From assembly GCF_025515305.1 (NCBI RefSeq), contig NZ_JAOPHT010000002.1, positions 62,001 through 126,000 on the forward strand: a stretch of 64,000 bases of DNA, written 5' to 3'. The notes beneath the pieces are model-generated. The model was given only the letters and a program-made list of their open reading frames with translations. It had not been told where the DNA came from and made no database searches. This DNA is from Roseicyclus sediminis. Its GTDB lineage: Bacteria; Pseudomonadota; Alphaproteobacteria; Rhodobacterales; Rhodobacteraceae. The translations under genes and the position numbers were made by a program. This document shows, piece by piece, positions 55,831 through 63,546 of the stretch. Every line of letters starts with the position of its first letter. Within the stretch, counting starts at the first letter, position 1.

Positions 55831-57429
55831 TCAGGTCCCTGCGAGGATGAGGTCCGCGGCGCGCATCGCCGCCATGATCGTCGGCGCGTTGGTATTGGCC
55901 GAGGTGATGTTGGGGAAGATCGAGGCATCGACCACGCGCAGGCCTTCCGCGCCCCAGACCCGCAGGCTGGGATCGACGACGCCGCCTGCCTCGCGCGGGG
56001 CCATGCGGCACGTGCCGCAGGGGTGATAGACGGTCGCGGCGCGGGCACGGATATCGGCCAGGAGCGCGTCATCGCTCTGTCCCACGGGGCTGAAGCCGTT
56101 CGGCCCGGCGATGAGCCCGCGCATGGCCGATGTCTCCAGCATCCGCTCGATCAGGCGCGCACCCGCGATCATGTCGGCGATGTCCGTGTTCGTGGACAGC
56201 GAGTTGGGCGTGATCGCGGGCTGTGCCGTCGGATCGGGGCTGTCGATGTCGATACGCCCCCGGCTGGTGGGGCGGCAGGGGTTGTAGCCGAGGATGAAGC
56301 CGGGCCAGCGGTCGGGTTGCAGAAGCGGCCGCCGGTCGCGGTAGACCGTCGAATAGGACAGCGGGTTGCAATAGAGCTGCGTGTCGGCCCGCGCGAGTCC
56401 CGGACGCGAGCGGACGAGGCCGCCCATCTGGTTCACGCTCAGGCTGAGGGGGCCGTCTCGGCGCAGGAGATAGCGCAGCGCCGCGCCCACCTGGCCCGGC
56501 AGACCGCCCAGCACCTGGTTCAGCGTGGGCTCGGTGCAACGGAAGCTGTAGGTCATCGACAGGTGATCCTGCAGCGCGCCGCCGACGCCCGGCGCATCGA
56601 GCCGCACCTCGATGCCGAAGCGGGACAACAGCGCGCCGGGCCCGATCCCCGACAGTTGCAGGAGTTGCGGCGACTTCACCGATCCCGCCGAAAGGATCAC
56701 CTCGCCCCGGCAGTCCGCGCGCCGCGTCTCGCCGCCCTTGCGATAGCGCACGCCGGTGGCGCGCAGGTCGCGGAACTCCAGGCCCAGCACCTCGGCGCCG
56801 GTGATGACCTTGAGGTTTCTCCGGGCCATGGCCGGGCGCAGGAAGGCGTCGGCGGCCGAGTGGCGCCTGCCGCCCTTCGTCGTCGTCCAGTACGGGCCGA
56901 CACCCTCGCCGGTGACCGTGTCGCCCTCGGGCAGGCCGAGCGTCTGCGCGGCCTTGAGGTAGTGCCGGCCGAGCGGATGATACTCGGCCCTCCGGTCGCT
57001 GACATGAAGCGGGCCCTCTCCCTCGGTGCCGGCGGGGGTGATCCGCCGCTCGATCCGGTTGAAGACCCCGGCTGCGGTCGCGGCGCCCCATCCCGGGTTG
57101 CCGGCCGCCTCCCAGTCGTCGAAATCGCCGGGCAGGCCCCTTGCGTAGACCATCGCGTTGATCGCGCTCGACCCGCCAAGGACCTTGCCGCGCGGCCAGT
57201 ACATGCGCCGGTTGTCCAGTTCGGGGTCGGGCCCGGCCTGGAAGCGCCAGTTCACGCGGGGATCGTGGAAGGACATGCCGTAGCCGATGGGCACGCGGAT
57301 CTTCGCGCGCCGGTCGCTGCCGCCGGCCTCGAGCACGAGAACGCGGGCGCGTCCGTCCGCGCTCAGCCGTTCGGCCAGCACGCAGCCGGCCGAGCCCGCG
57401 CCCACGATGATGTAGTCGAAGATGTCCAT
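55831..57429 (-). CDS. GMC-family flavin oxidoreductase (choline-dehydrogenase-like)
   Basis: An FAD-dependent alcohol oxidoreductase of 532 residues. The FAD site is DYIIVGAGSAGCVLAERL, the GMC signature 1 region reads WPRGKVLGGSSAINAMVYARGLPGDFDDWE, and signature 2 is GSVKSPQLLQLSGIGPG. The catalytic His sits in YHPCGTCRMA, and the C-terminal ANTNAPTIMAAMRAADLIL is typical. Close relatives include choline, PEG and polyol dehydrogenases; context with an enolase-superfamily enzyme suggests oxidation of a polyol or sugar derivative. It is the first gene of the operon and is divergent from lysR. Confidence 0.92.
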   Translation of the reverse strand: MDIFDYIIVGAGSAGCVLAERLSADGRARVLVLEAGGSDRRAKIRVPIGYGMSFHDPRVNWRFQAGPDPELDNRRMYWPRGKVLGGSSAINAMVYARGLPGDFDDWEAAGNPGWGAATAAGVFNRIERRITPAGTEGEGPLHVSDRRAEYHPLGRHYLKAAQTLGLPEGDTVTGEGVGPYWTTTKGGRRHSAADAFLRPAMARRNLKVITGAEVLGLEFRDLRATGVRYRKGGETRRADCRGEVILSAGSVKSPQLLQLSGIGPGALLSRFGIEVRLDAPGVGGALQDHLSMTYSFRCTEPTLNQVLGGLPGQVGAALRYLLRRDGPLSLSVNQMGGLVRSRPGLARADTQLYCNPLSYSTVYRDRRPLLQPDRWPGFILGYNPCRPTSRGRIDIDSPDPTAQPAITPNSLSTNTDIADMIAGARLIERMLETSAMRGLIAGPNGFSPVGQSDDALLADIRARAATVYHPCGTCRMAPREAGGVVDPSLRVWGAEGLRVVDASIFPNITSANTNAPTIMAAMRAADLILAGT

Positions 57430-57464
57430 CCGCGCCCCTTCCCGTGACCGCGAGGATTGCAGGC

Positions 57465-57485
57465 TTGTTGACCGCGCACAAACAA
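57465..57485. promoter_or_regulatory. LysR-type T-N11-A box
   Basis: TTGTT-N11-AACAA is a perfect dyad in the 96-bp spacer between the divergent GMC and lysR genes, about 36 bp from the GMC start and 41 bp from the lysR start. This is the canonical form and place of a LysR activator site. Confidence 0.65.
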
Positions 57486-57510
57486 TGGAAAATGCCGGTA
57501 AGACCCAAGT

Positions 57511-57526
57511 TGAATGAGGTCATTCA
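57511..57526. promoter_or_regulatory. Dyad overlapping the lysR start
   Basis: TGAATGA-GG-TCATTCA is a perfect 7-bp inverted repeat whose last base is the first base of the lysR start codon. It contains the GAGG ribosome site, so binding or folding here would limit lysR expression. Confidence 0.4.
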
Positions 57527-58416
57527 TGCGCAACCTGCCGCCTCCCGCCTGGCTGAGGACCTTCGAGGCCGCCGCCCGTCTGGGGGGCTTCACCGCCGCC
57601 GCCGAGGAATTGCGCCTCACGCCTGCCGCCGTCAGTCAGCAGATCCGCGCGCTGGAGGCGCAACTGGGCTATCCGCTGTTCCGGCGCCTGCCGCGCGGTG
57701 TGAGCCTGACCGAACTCGGGCAGGCCTATGTCCCGGCGGTCCGGCGCGCCTTCGACGATCTCTCCAGCGCGACGGCGGGTCTGTTCGGCGTCGCGCAGGG
57801 CCGGCCTCTGGTGGTGCGGGCGCCGCCGAGCTTCTCGTTCCTGCGCCTGGCCCCGGCACTTGGCGGGTTCCGGGCCGCCCATCCCGGCATCGCCGTGCGC
57901 CTGTGCAGCGCGACCTGGGCCGAGACCGCGCCGGAAGAGCGCGTGGATATCGACATCCGCTATGGCGACGGACGCTGGACCGAGGCGGAGATCCACCGCC
58001 TGACGGCGTCCGGCTCCGTTCTCGTCGCCCCGCCCGGCACCTCGTTCGGTCCGGGTCCGCGCGCCGATGTCCGGGCGCTGGCCGCGCTCGGGGCGATCCA
58101 TATCATCGGATGCGAAAGCTTCTGGCAGCTCCTCGGGCGGACCGAGGGGCTGGCGGAGGCCGAGATCGCCTGTGCGCTCAGCGTCGACTCATCGGCGGCC
58201 GCGCTGGAGCTTGTGGCGGCGGGGCAGGGCGTGTCCCTCATCGCCCCGGACCTTGCAGAACCCATGGTGCGGGCGGGCCGGGTGGTCATCGCGCCCGGTG
58301 TCCTGCTCGAACATGAACAGGCCCACTACGCCGTGCTGCCCGCGCAATCGGACAGGCGGCCCGAGGCGCTCTTGTTCCGGGACTGGTGCGTCGCGGAATT
58401 CGCCGCCTCACCGTGA
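57526..58416 (+). CDS. LysR-family transcriptional regulator (GcvA-like)
   Basis: A 296-residue regulator. The N-terminal helix-turn-helix is LPPPAWLRTFEAAARLGGFTAAAEELRLTPAAVSQQIRALE with the LFRRLPRGVSLTELG wing, and the GcvA-type linker follows. The C-terminal sensing domain is an ordinary LysR substrate-binding fold (VDIDIRYGDGRW, GQGVSLIAPDLAEPMVRAGRVV). The ATG at 57526 is preferred over 57514 because GAGG lies six bases upstream. It is divergent from the GMC gene with a T-N11-A box between, so it probably regulates the GMC-enolase-ABC operon. Its 3' end overlaps the next permease gene by nine bases. Confidence 0.93.
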   Translation: MRNLPPPAWLRTFEAAARLGGFTAAAEELRLTPAAVSQQIRALEAQLGYPLFRRLPRGVSLTELGQAYVPAVRRAFDDLSSATAGLFGVAQGRPLVVRAPPSFSFLRLAPALGGFRAAHPGIAVRLCSATWAETAPEERVDIDIRYGDGRWTEAEIHRLTASGSVLVAPPGTSFGPGPRADVRALAALGAIHIIGCESFWQLLGRTEGLAEAEIACALSVDSSAAALELVAAGQGVSLIAPDLAEPMVRAGRVVIAPGVLLEHEQAHYAVLPAQSDRRPEALLFRDWCVAEFAASP

Positions 58417-59217
58417 CAGCCGCCGCTCCGCCGCCGTGGCGATGCCGAAAAGGACGAAGGCCGTGCCCATCGACAGCGCGACGGCCGCGAACATCAGGCC
58501 CATGTCCCGGTAGCCGAGCGCGTCGTAGATGAGCCGCCCGATCCCGGGCGCCCCGCTCAGCCATTCCGCCAGCATCGCCGAGAGAAGCGCGCTGGTCGTG
58601 GCCACGCGGAGCCCGGTGAAGATGAACGGCAGCGCGAAGGGAATGCGCGCCTTCAGCAGGAGTTGCCACCACTGCGCGCCCGCGACGTGGAACAGTTCTT
58701 GCACCGTCGGGCTGACGGACCGGAAGCCGCGCATCGCGTTCACCATGATCGGGAAAAAGCCGACGATCACCACGGTGGCGATGGTCGTCCCCTGTCCGCG
58801 CCCGAAGATCATGATGAGCAGCGGGGCGACGGCGAGAACCGGCACGGTTCGCAGCCCGATCACGAGCGGCATGAAGGCCCGCGACGCCGGGGCGGAGAGC
58901 GTGAAGACGACGCCAAGCGACAGCGCGATGGCGATGGCGAGCGACAGACCGATGCCGACGCCCGTCAGCGTGAAGCCGAGTGCCGCGAAAAGCTGGCCGG
59001 AATGTTCCCGGAAGGCCTGCCAGGTCGCCAGCGGGCCGGGGGCGACGAAGGGCGGCACCTCGAACACCTCGATCGCCGCGCCCCAGAGCAGGACGACAAG
59101 CGCCACGCCGAACCCCACGCGCAACAGGAACGCCCACGTCGCCGCGAGGCGGCGCTCGGCCTCCTGTCCGCGTGTCGGCAGCGCGCGCCAGTCGGGCGTG
59201 TCGACGGGGCGGCTCAT
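58408..59217 (-). CDS. NitT/TauT-type ABC transporter permease 2
   Basis: An integral membrane subunit of 269 residues with about six helices. The BPD-type permease motif for this family reads ELFHVAGAQWWQLLLKARIPFALPFIFTGLRVATTSALLSAMLAEW, which includes the EAA-like loop. The start at 59217 overlaps the stop of the first permease as ATGA. Having two different permeases implies a heterodimeric channel. It is the last gene of the operon and overlaps lysR tail to tail by nine bases. Confidence 0.92.
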   Translation of the reverse strand: MSRPVDTPDWRALPTRGQEAERRLAATWAFLLRVGFGVALVVLLWGAAIEVFEVPPFVAPGPLATWQAFREHSGQLFAALGFTLTGVGIGLSLAIAIALSLGVVFTLSAPASRAFMPLVIGLRTVPVLAVAPLLIMIFGRGQGTTIATVVIVGFFPIMVNAMRGFRSVSPTVQELFHVAGAQWWQLLLKARIPFALPFIFTGLRVATTSALLSAMLAEWLSGAPGIGRLIYDALGYRDMGLMFAAVALSMGTAFVLFGIATAAERRLSR

Positions 59218-59990
59218 GTCGGCGCGGCCTCCATGCCGGTGCGCCTGAGATAGGCCCGCTCGATCAGCGCGAAGAGGCCGTAGCCCCCGATCGCCATCAG
59301 GCAGACGGCGAGGATCGTCATCCAGACCTGCGGCACGTCGAAGGAGAACATGGCGTAGATCATCATGATCCCCACGCCGCGCTCCGCGCCCATCCATTCC
59401 GCGATCAGCGTGCCGAGGACGGCGAGCGGCGCGGCGATCTTGAAGCCCGAGAAGAGGTAGGGAAGCGCGCTCGGCAGCGCGAGTTTCACCAGCCGCTGCC
59501 AGCGCGAAGCGGCCAGGACATGGAACAGTTCGTCGGCGTTCCGCTCCACCGCGCGGAAGCCCCGGCTCATTCCGACGAGAAGCGGGAAGAAACAGGCCGT
59601 CGCCGCGACGATGACGTGCAGCGTCATGCCGCCGCCGACGAAGACGATGAGGATGGGCGCGACGGCGATCAGGGGCGTGCTGTCGATGAGGATGCCGAAC
59701 GTCATCACCGGGCCGCTGGCCTTGCGCCAGGCCGCGCCGATGCCCGCGAGAAGGGCGGCGAGGGATGCCGAGATGAGAAAACCAAGGGCCGTCGCAGCGA
59801 CCGAGGGCCCCAGGTGATAGAGGAGGTCGCCCCAGCTGTCCGCGAATTCCGCCGCGACCGCGCTTGGCGCCGGGATCGTCACCGGCGTCATTCCCGCCGC
59901 CACCGCCGCCTCCAGCGCGGCGACCAGCGCCGCGAGCGTGAGGGCGGGCGGCCAGGCCTCGGCGATCCAGCTTCGCCTCGCCTCAGCCAT
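59214..59990 (-). CDS. NitT/TauT-type ABC transporter permease 1
   Basis: A 258-residue membrane subunit with about six helices and the family loop ELFHVLAASRWQRLVKLALPSALPYLFSGFKIAAPLAVLGTLIAEWMG. It overlaps the ATPase gene by eight bases upstream and the second permease by four bases downstream. Family members carry nitrate, sulfonates, taurine, thiamine precursors, or pyrimidine-like compounds. Confidence 0.92.
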   Translation of the reverse strand: MAEARRSWIAEAWPPALTLAALVAALEAAVAAGMTPVTIPAPSAVAAEFADSWGDLLYHLGPSVAATALGFLISASLAALLAGIGAAWRKASGPVMTFGILIDSTPLIAVAPILIVFVGGGMTLHVIVAATACFFPLLVGMSRGFRAVERNADELFHVLAASRWQRLVKLALPSALPYLFSGFKIAAPLAVLGTLIAEWMGAERGVGIMMIYAMFSFDVPQVWMTILAVCLMAIGGYGLFALIERAYLRRTGMEAAPT

Positions 59991-60771
59991 GGGCGCGCGC
60001 CTTCGCCGCGCCGTTTTCCTCTTCGTCGAAGAGAAGCTGGCGCACCGCGTTTTCCAATGCGTTGAAGCGGGACGTCTTCATCAGCCCGAAGTCGCGCGGG
60101 CGGGGCAGGTCGACATCCACCACGCCGGTGACGCGCCCCGGGTTCGCGGACAGGACGTGAACCCGGTCGGCCATGAACACCGCCTCCGAGATCGTGTGCG
60201 TGACAAGGACGGCGGTCGTCCCGCTCTCGCGCCAGATGCGCAGAAGCTCCACATTCATGCGCTGCCGCGTGATCTCGTCGAGCGCACCGAAGGGCTCGTC
60301 CATCAGCAGGACCTTCGGCTCCAGCATCAGGGCGCGGGCGATGGCGACGCGCTGCTGCATGCCGCCCGAAAGCTGCGCGGGCTTGGCGTTCTCGAAACCG
60401 TGCAGCCCGACGAGGTCGATCAACGCCTCGGCGCTCCGGCGCGGCGTCACGCCCGCGATCTCGGCGGGAAGCGCCACGTTCTCGCGCACCGTGCGCCATG
60501 GCAGAAGCGTCGCGGCCTGGAAGACGAAGCCGATCTCGTGAGACAGCCGCGCCTCGCGCGGGGGACGTCCGCCGACGGCGATGGCCCCCTCGGACGGGGC
60601 GAACACGTCGGCGATGAGCCGCAGGAGCGTGGACTTGCCACAGCCAGAAGGGCCGATCAGCGCGGCGAAACTGCCTTCGGGCACGCTGAGGTCGATCCCC
60701 TCGAGGGCCGTCAGGCTGCGCCCGTCGAGGTCGAAGCGCTTGGTCACATTGCGGATGTCGATCCCGGTCAT
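59983..60771 (-). CDS. NitT/TauT-type ABC transporter ATPase
   Basis: The ATPase of the importer, 262 residues. Walker A is GPSGCGKSTLLRLIA, Q-loop FQAATLLPWRTV, signature QLSGGMQQRVAIARAL, Walker B LLMDEPFGALD, switch His in LVTHTISEAV. The LPWRTVRENVALP and the RPRDFGL segment place it in the SsuB/TauB/ThiZ group. Its ATG overlaps the amidohydrolase stop as ATGA, so the catabolic enzyme and the transporter are tightly co-expressed. Confidence 0.94.
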   Translation of the reverse strand: MTGIDIRNVTKRFDLDGRSLTALEGIDLSVPEGSFAALIGPSGCGKSTLLRLIADVFAPSEGAIAVGGRPPREARLSHEIGFVFQAATLLPWRTVRENVALPAEIAGVTPRRSAEALIDLVGLHGFENAKPAQLSGGMQQRVAIARALMLEPKVLLMDEPFGALDEITRQRMNVELLRIWRESGTTAVLVTHTISEAVFMADRVHVLSANPGRVTGVVDVDLPRPRDFGLMKTSRFNALENAVRQLLFDEEENGAAKARAHG

Positions 60772-62252
60772 GCCGTCTGCTCCTCGGGCGCGATCTGCCG
60801 GTGGCAGCCGCAGCGGTAGTAGACGGCCAGCGCCGCGCGCAGCCTTTCAAGGGCCGCGTCGGGCGGAATGGCACCTGCGGCGCGGGCCTGCGCCATCAGC
60901 TCGGCCTCGGCGGCGGGGCGGTCGATGCCGGTCGCGCGGCCGTCCGCCACGACCGCGCGCCCCGCGACGAGAAGGCTGCGCACGTCCTCGGCCCGTGCGC
61001 GGGCGAGCGTCAGGTCCAGCAGATCGGCGCAGCCCTCCAGCACGTCGCCCGTGATCCGCCCGGTGTCGAGCACGAGGACATCCGCGGGCGCCCCGGGCAC
61101 GAGTTGGCCGCCCCGGTCCTTGTCACCGAGGATCGCGCGCCGCCCGTCGATCAGGGCCGCGTCGAGCAGCCGGTCGCGGGCCAGCACCTCCTGCGTGCCC
61201 CAGCCGCGCTGAAGCCGCCACGCGACGCGCAGTTCGCGAAGCGCGTCCTCGTCGTCATCGAAGGCCATCCCGTCGAGCCCGAGGCCGAAGCGCAGTCCAT
61301 GGCGGAGGTAGCGCTCGACCGGCGCGATCCCGGAGCGGAGCCGCAAGTTGGAAGACGTGTTGAGCGACACCCGCACGCCGCGTTCCGCCAGCAGCGCGCA
61401 ATCGTCCTCGTCGAGGTGAACGCCATGGGCGACGGTCAGCCGCTCGGACAGAAGGCCGATGGCGTCGAGATGGGCGAGGAGCCCGCCCGGATACGCCGCC
61501 TCGGCCCATTCCTTCTGATAGCGGGTCTCGAACAGATGCATGTGAACGCGGCGTCCCGTGCGCGCCGACCCCTCGGCGATCCTTTCGAGGATCGTGTCGT
61601 CCACCCATTGCGGGCCGACGGGGCCGTACTGCACCTCGAAGAGGTCGTGTTCGAAGGCCGCCGCCTCTTCGACCAGCGCCAGCTGCGCCATCGCCGAAGG
61701 CAGGCCGCGGGGTTTCGACAGCCGCGCCGCCTCGTCCGCGGGAAGACGCGCGAGCAGGGGGGCGGGATCGCCGTAGGTCAGAGGGTTCCGCCCCATGATG
61801 GGCAGTGCGAAGGCGACCCGCACGCCCACGTCGCGCGCGGCGCGCGACACCGCCTCGGCCTCGGTCAGAAGCGCGTGGGGGTCGGCGGTGTTGTGGCAAT
61901 GGTTCAGCGCGGCGATGCCCGCCTCGGCCATGCGGGCGAAGGCCACGGCGGCGCGCAGCCAGGGGTCCGTCCGAGGCTCGCGCCCCAATGCGGCGATCCA
62001 GATTTCGAGCGCGTCGTCGCCCGCGCCGAAGGCCACCGTCCGCATGCCCCGCCCGTGGTCATGGGCGTTCGACAGCGCGGGCAGGATGAGGCTGCCCGCG
62101 TCGTCCGCGTCCGCATCGGGTGTCAGCGCCCCGATCCGCCCGCCGGACAGCGACAGGCGGCCCGGGGCCGCCCGCCACCGGCCCGCATCGTCGCGGACCG
62201 CGCAATGGCCGGTGAGCGTCACGCCCTCACGCGGCGCCGTGAGCGGCGGCAA
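60768..62252 (-). CDS. Amidohydrolase-superfamily deaminase or hydrolase (COG0402-like)
   Basis: A metal-dependent TIM-barrel hydrolase of about 494 residues in the group that deaminates or hydrolyses heterocycles (cytosine, guanine, triazines). The first metal pair is NAHDHGRG, then HMHLFETRYQKEW (His), VAHGVHLDEDD (His), and GLDGMAFDDDED supplying the catalytic Asp. The C-terminal end YYRCGCHRQIAPEEQ has a Cys-x-Cys-His cluster, unusual for the family. The start is a TTG at 62252 overlapping the binding-protein gene by 26 bases; a GTG at 62222 is possible and equally weak. The substrate is probably imported by the surrounding ABC system. Confidence 0.85.
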   Translation of the reverse strand: MPPLTAPREGVTLTGHCAVRDDAGRWRAAPGRLSLSGGRIGALTPDADADDAGSLILPALSNAHDHGRGMRTVAFGAGDDALEIWIAALGREPRTDPWLRAAVAFARMAEAGIAALNHCHNTADPHALLTEAEAVSRAARDVGVRVAFALPIMGRNPLTYGDPAPLLARLPADEAARLSKPRGLPSAMAQLALVEEAAAFEHDLFEVQYGPVGPQWVDDTILERIAEGSARTGRRVHMHLFETRYQKEWAEAAYPGGLLAHLDAIGLLSERLTVAHGVHLDEDDCALLAERGVRVSLNTSSNLRLRSGIAPVERYLRHGLRFGLGLDGMAFDDDEDALRELRVAWRLQRGWGTQEVLARDRLLDAALIDGRRAILGDKDRGGQLVPGAPADVLVLDTGRITGDVLEGCADLLDLTLARARAEDVRSLLVAGRAVVADGRATGIDRPAAEAELMAQARAAGAIPPDAALERLRAALAVYYRCGCHRQIAPEEQTA

Positions 62253-63285
62253 TGAGGTCCTGGGTTACCACGTCCTCCAGCGACACCGCAGCGGCCTCGA
62301 GCCCGCCCGAGGCGACCTCGAAATCGATGCCCTGCTGGAAAACCCCGGGGTCGAGCCACAGAAGGCCGTTCTCGGCGGCGTCCCCGATCGGCACGAAATC
62401 AGCCATCAGACGGCTTTCGACGGTCTGCGCCTCCAGGTCGAGGCCGCGCTGGCCGTAGGTCGACACCATCAGTTCCGCCATCTCCTCGGGGTTCTCGAGG
62501 TGCCACTGCCAGCCGCGGATCTCGGCCTTGAGCCAGCGGATCAGGACATCTCCGCGCTCGGCGATGGTCTCGTCCGTGGCGGTGATGACGCCCGCATAGC
62601 CCGGGATGCCGAGGTCGTTCATGTAGGCGATGTTGATGTCGACGCCGCGCGTCATCAGCATCACGCCCTGGTTCGTGGCCCAGCCGTAGTAGCCGTCGAC
62701 CTGCCCGGCGGCGAGCATGCCGGGATCGGTGCCCACGGGCACGTATGTGACCGAGGCGGGATCGAGGCCGGCACTCGTCATCAGCGCGTCGATCTGCGGC
62801 TGCAGGCCCGTGGGGATCGCGATGGTCTTGCCGGGGAAGTCGGAGATCGAGGACAGCGGGCTTTCGGCGAGGCTCATGATCGCGCCCGGCGCACGCTGCA
62901 TGATCGCGGCGAAGGCCTTGATCGGCATGCCGCCCGCGCGCGAACGGATCGTGCCCGGCACGTCGGTGTCCGAGGTGTCCGCCTGGCCTGTCGCGATGGC
63001 GACATCGGTGCCGATGGCGTTGGGGCCGCCGGTGAGGAACTCGGCCTCGATGCCTTCCTCCTCGAAATAGCCGTTGTGAATAGCCGCGAAATGCCCGCCG
63101 AACTGGATCGACTTGATCCAGCCGAGCTGGTGCACGACGCTGTCGAGGCTCTGGGCGCGGAGCGGCCCGGCCGCGCCGAGCGTCATGTAGCCAAGGCCGG
63201 CGAGCGCACCCGCGCCCTGCAGAAGCTCGCGCCGCTTGAGATGCAGCGCCGGTGTGGGGGATCGATGAAAGACAGGACGGGTCAT
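62227..63285 (-). CDS. NitT/TauT-type substrate-binding protein (NMT1/THI5-like)
   Basis: A periplasmic receptor of 352 residues. The N-terminus carries a twin-arginine-like signal (LKRRELLQGAGALAGLGYMTL) ending near the AQS at 44-46. The mature start HQLGWIKSIQFGGHFAAIHNGYFEEEGIEAEFLTGGPN is the NMT1/THI5 ligand-binding pattern found in receptors for pyrimidine precursors, riboflavin, sulfonates and related compounds. AAGGACC precedes the ATG at 63285. It leads the operon that encloses the amidohydrolase, implying that the ligand is the substrate of that enzyme. Confidence 0.93.
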   Translation of the reverse strand: MTRPVFHRSPTPALHLKRRELLQGAGALAGLGYMTLGAAGPLRAQSLDSVVHQLGWIKSIQFGGHFAAIHNGYFEEEGIEAEFLTGGPNAIGTDVAIATGQADTSDTDVPGTIRSRAGGMPIKAFAAIMQRAPGAIMSLAESPLSSISDFPGKTIAIPTGLQPQIDALMTSAGLDPASVTYVPVGTDPGMLAAGQVDGYYGWATNQGVMLMTRGVDINIAYMNDLGIPGYAGVITATDETIAERGDVLIRWLKAEIRGWQWHLENPEEMAELMVSTYGQRGLDLEAQTVESRLMADFVPIGDAAENGLLWLDPGVFQQGIDFEVASGGLEAAAVSLEDVVTQDLIAAAHGAA

Positions 63286-63400
63286 GGGAGGGTCCTTTCC
63301 GGAAAGATGACGGGAGAAGCCGTGGTCCTGACAAAAGCGTACCGAGCGCGCGTCTCGGCCTGTCAAGTTGCAACACCGGAGCGATCCGCGACTGTCCGGG

Positions 63401-63446
63401 TTTTGCCGCAAAATGAAGCAGACTGCTGTCTGCGGCTGCATTTTGC
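63401..63446. promoter_or_regulatory. Nested dyads between the amidohydrolase operon and the alpha/beta hydrolase
   Basis: TTTTGC-C-GCAAAA (63401-63413) overlaps a larger dyad GCAAAATG (63408-63415) / CATTTTGC (63439-63446), which encloses a perfect inner repeat GCAGAC (63418-63423) / GTCTGC (63428-63433). The spacer is AT-richer than the surroundings and serves two divergent genes. It is most likely an operator region. Confidence 0.5.
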
Positions 63447-63546
63447 AGATTTTACGTTTCGTAGAATGAATGGGATTTGGTGCGATGAAATTGCTTTGAT
63501 AGAGAATCATGGAGTGAGCGAGAAACCCTGCACGATGCGAGGCGCG

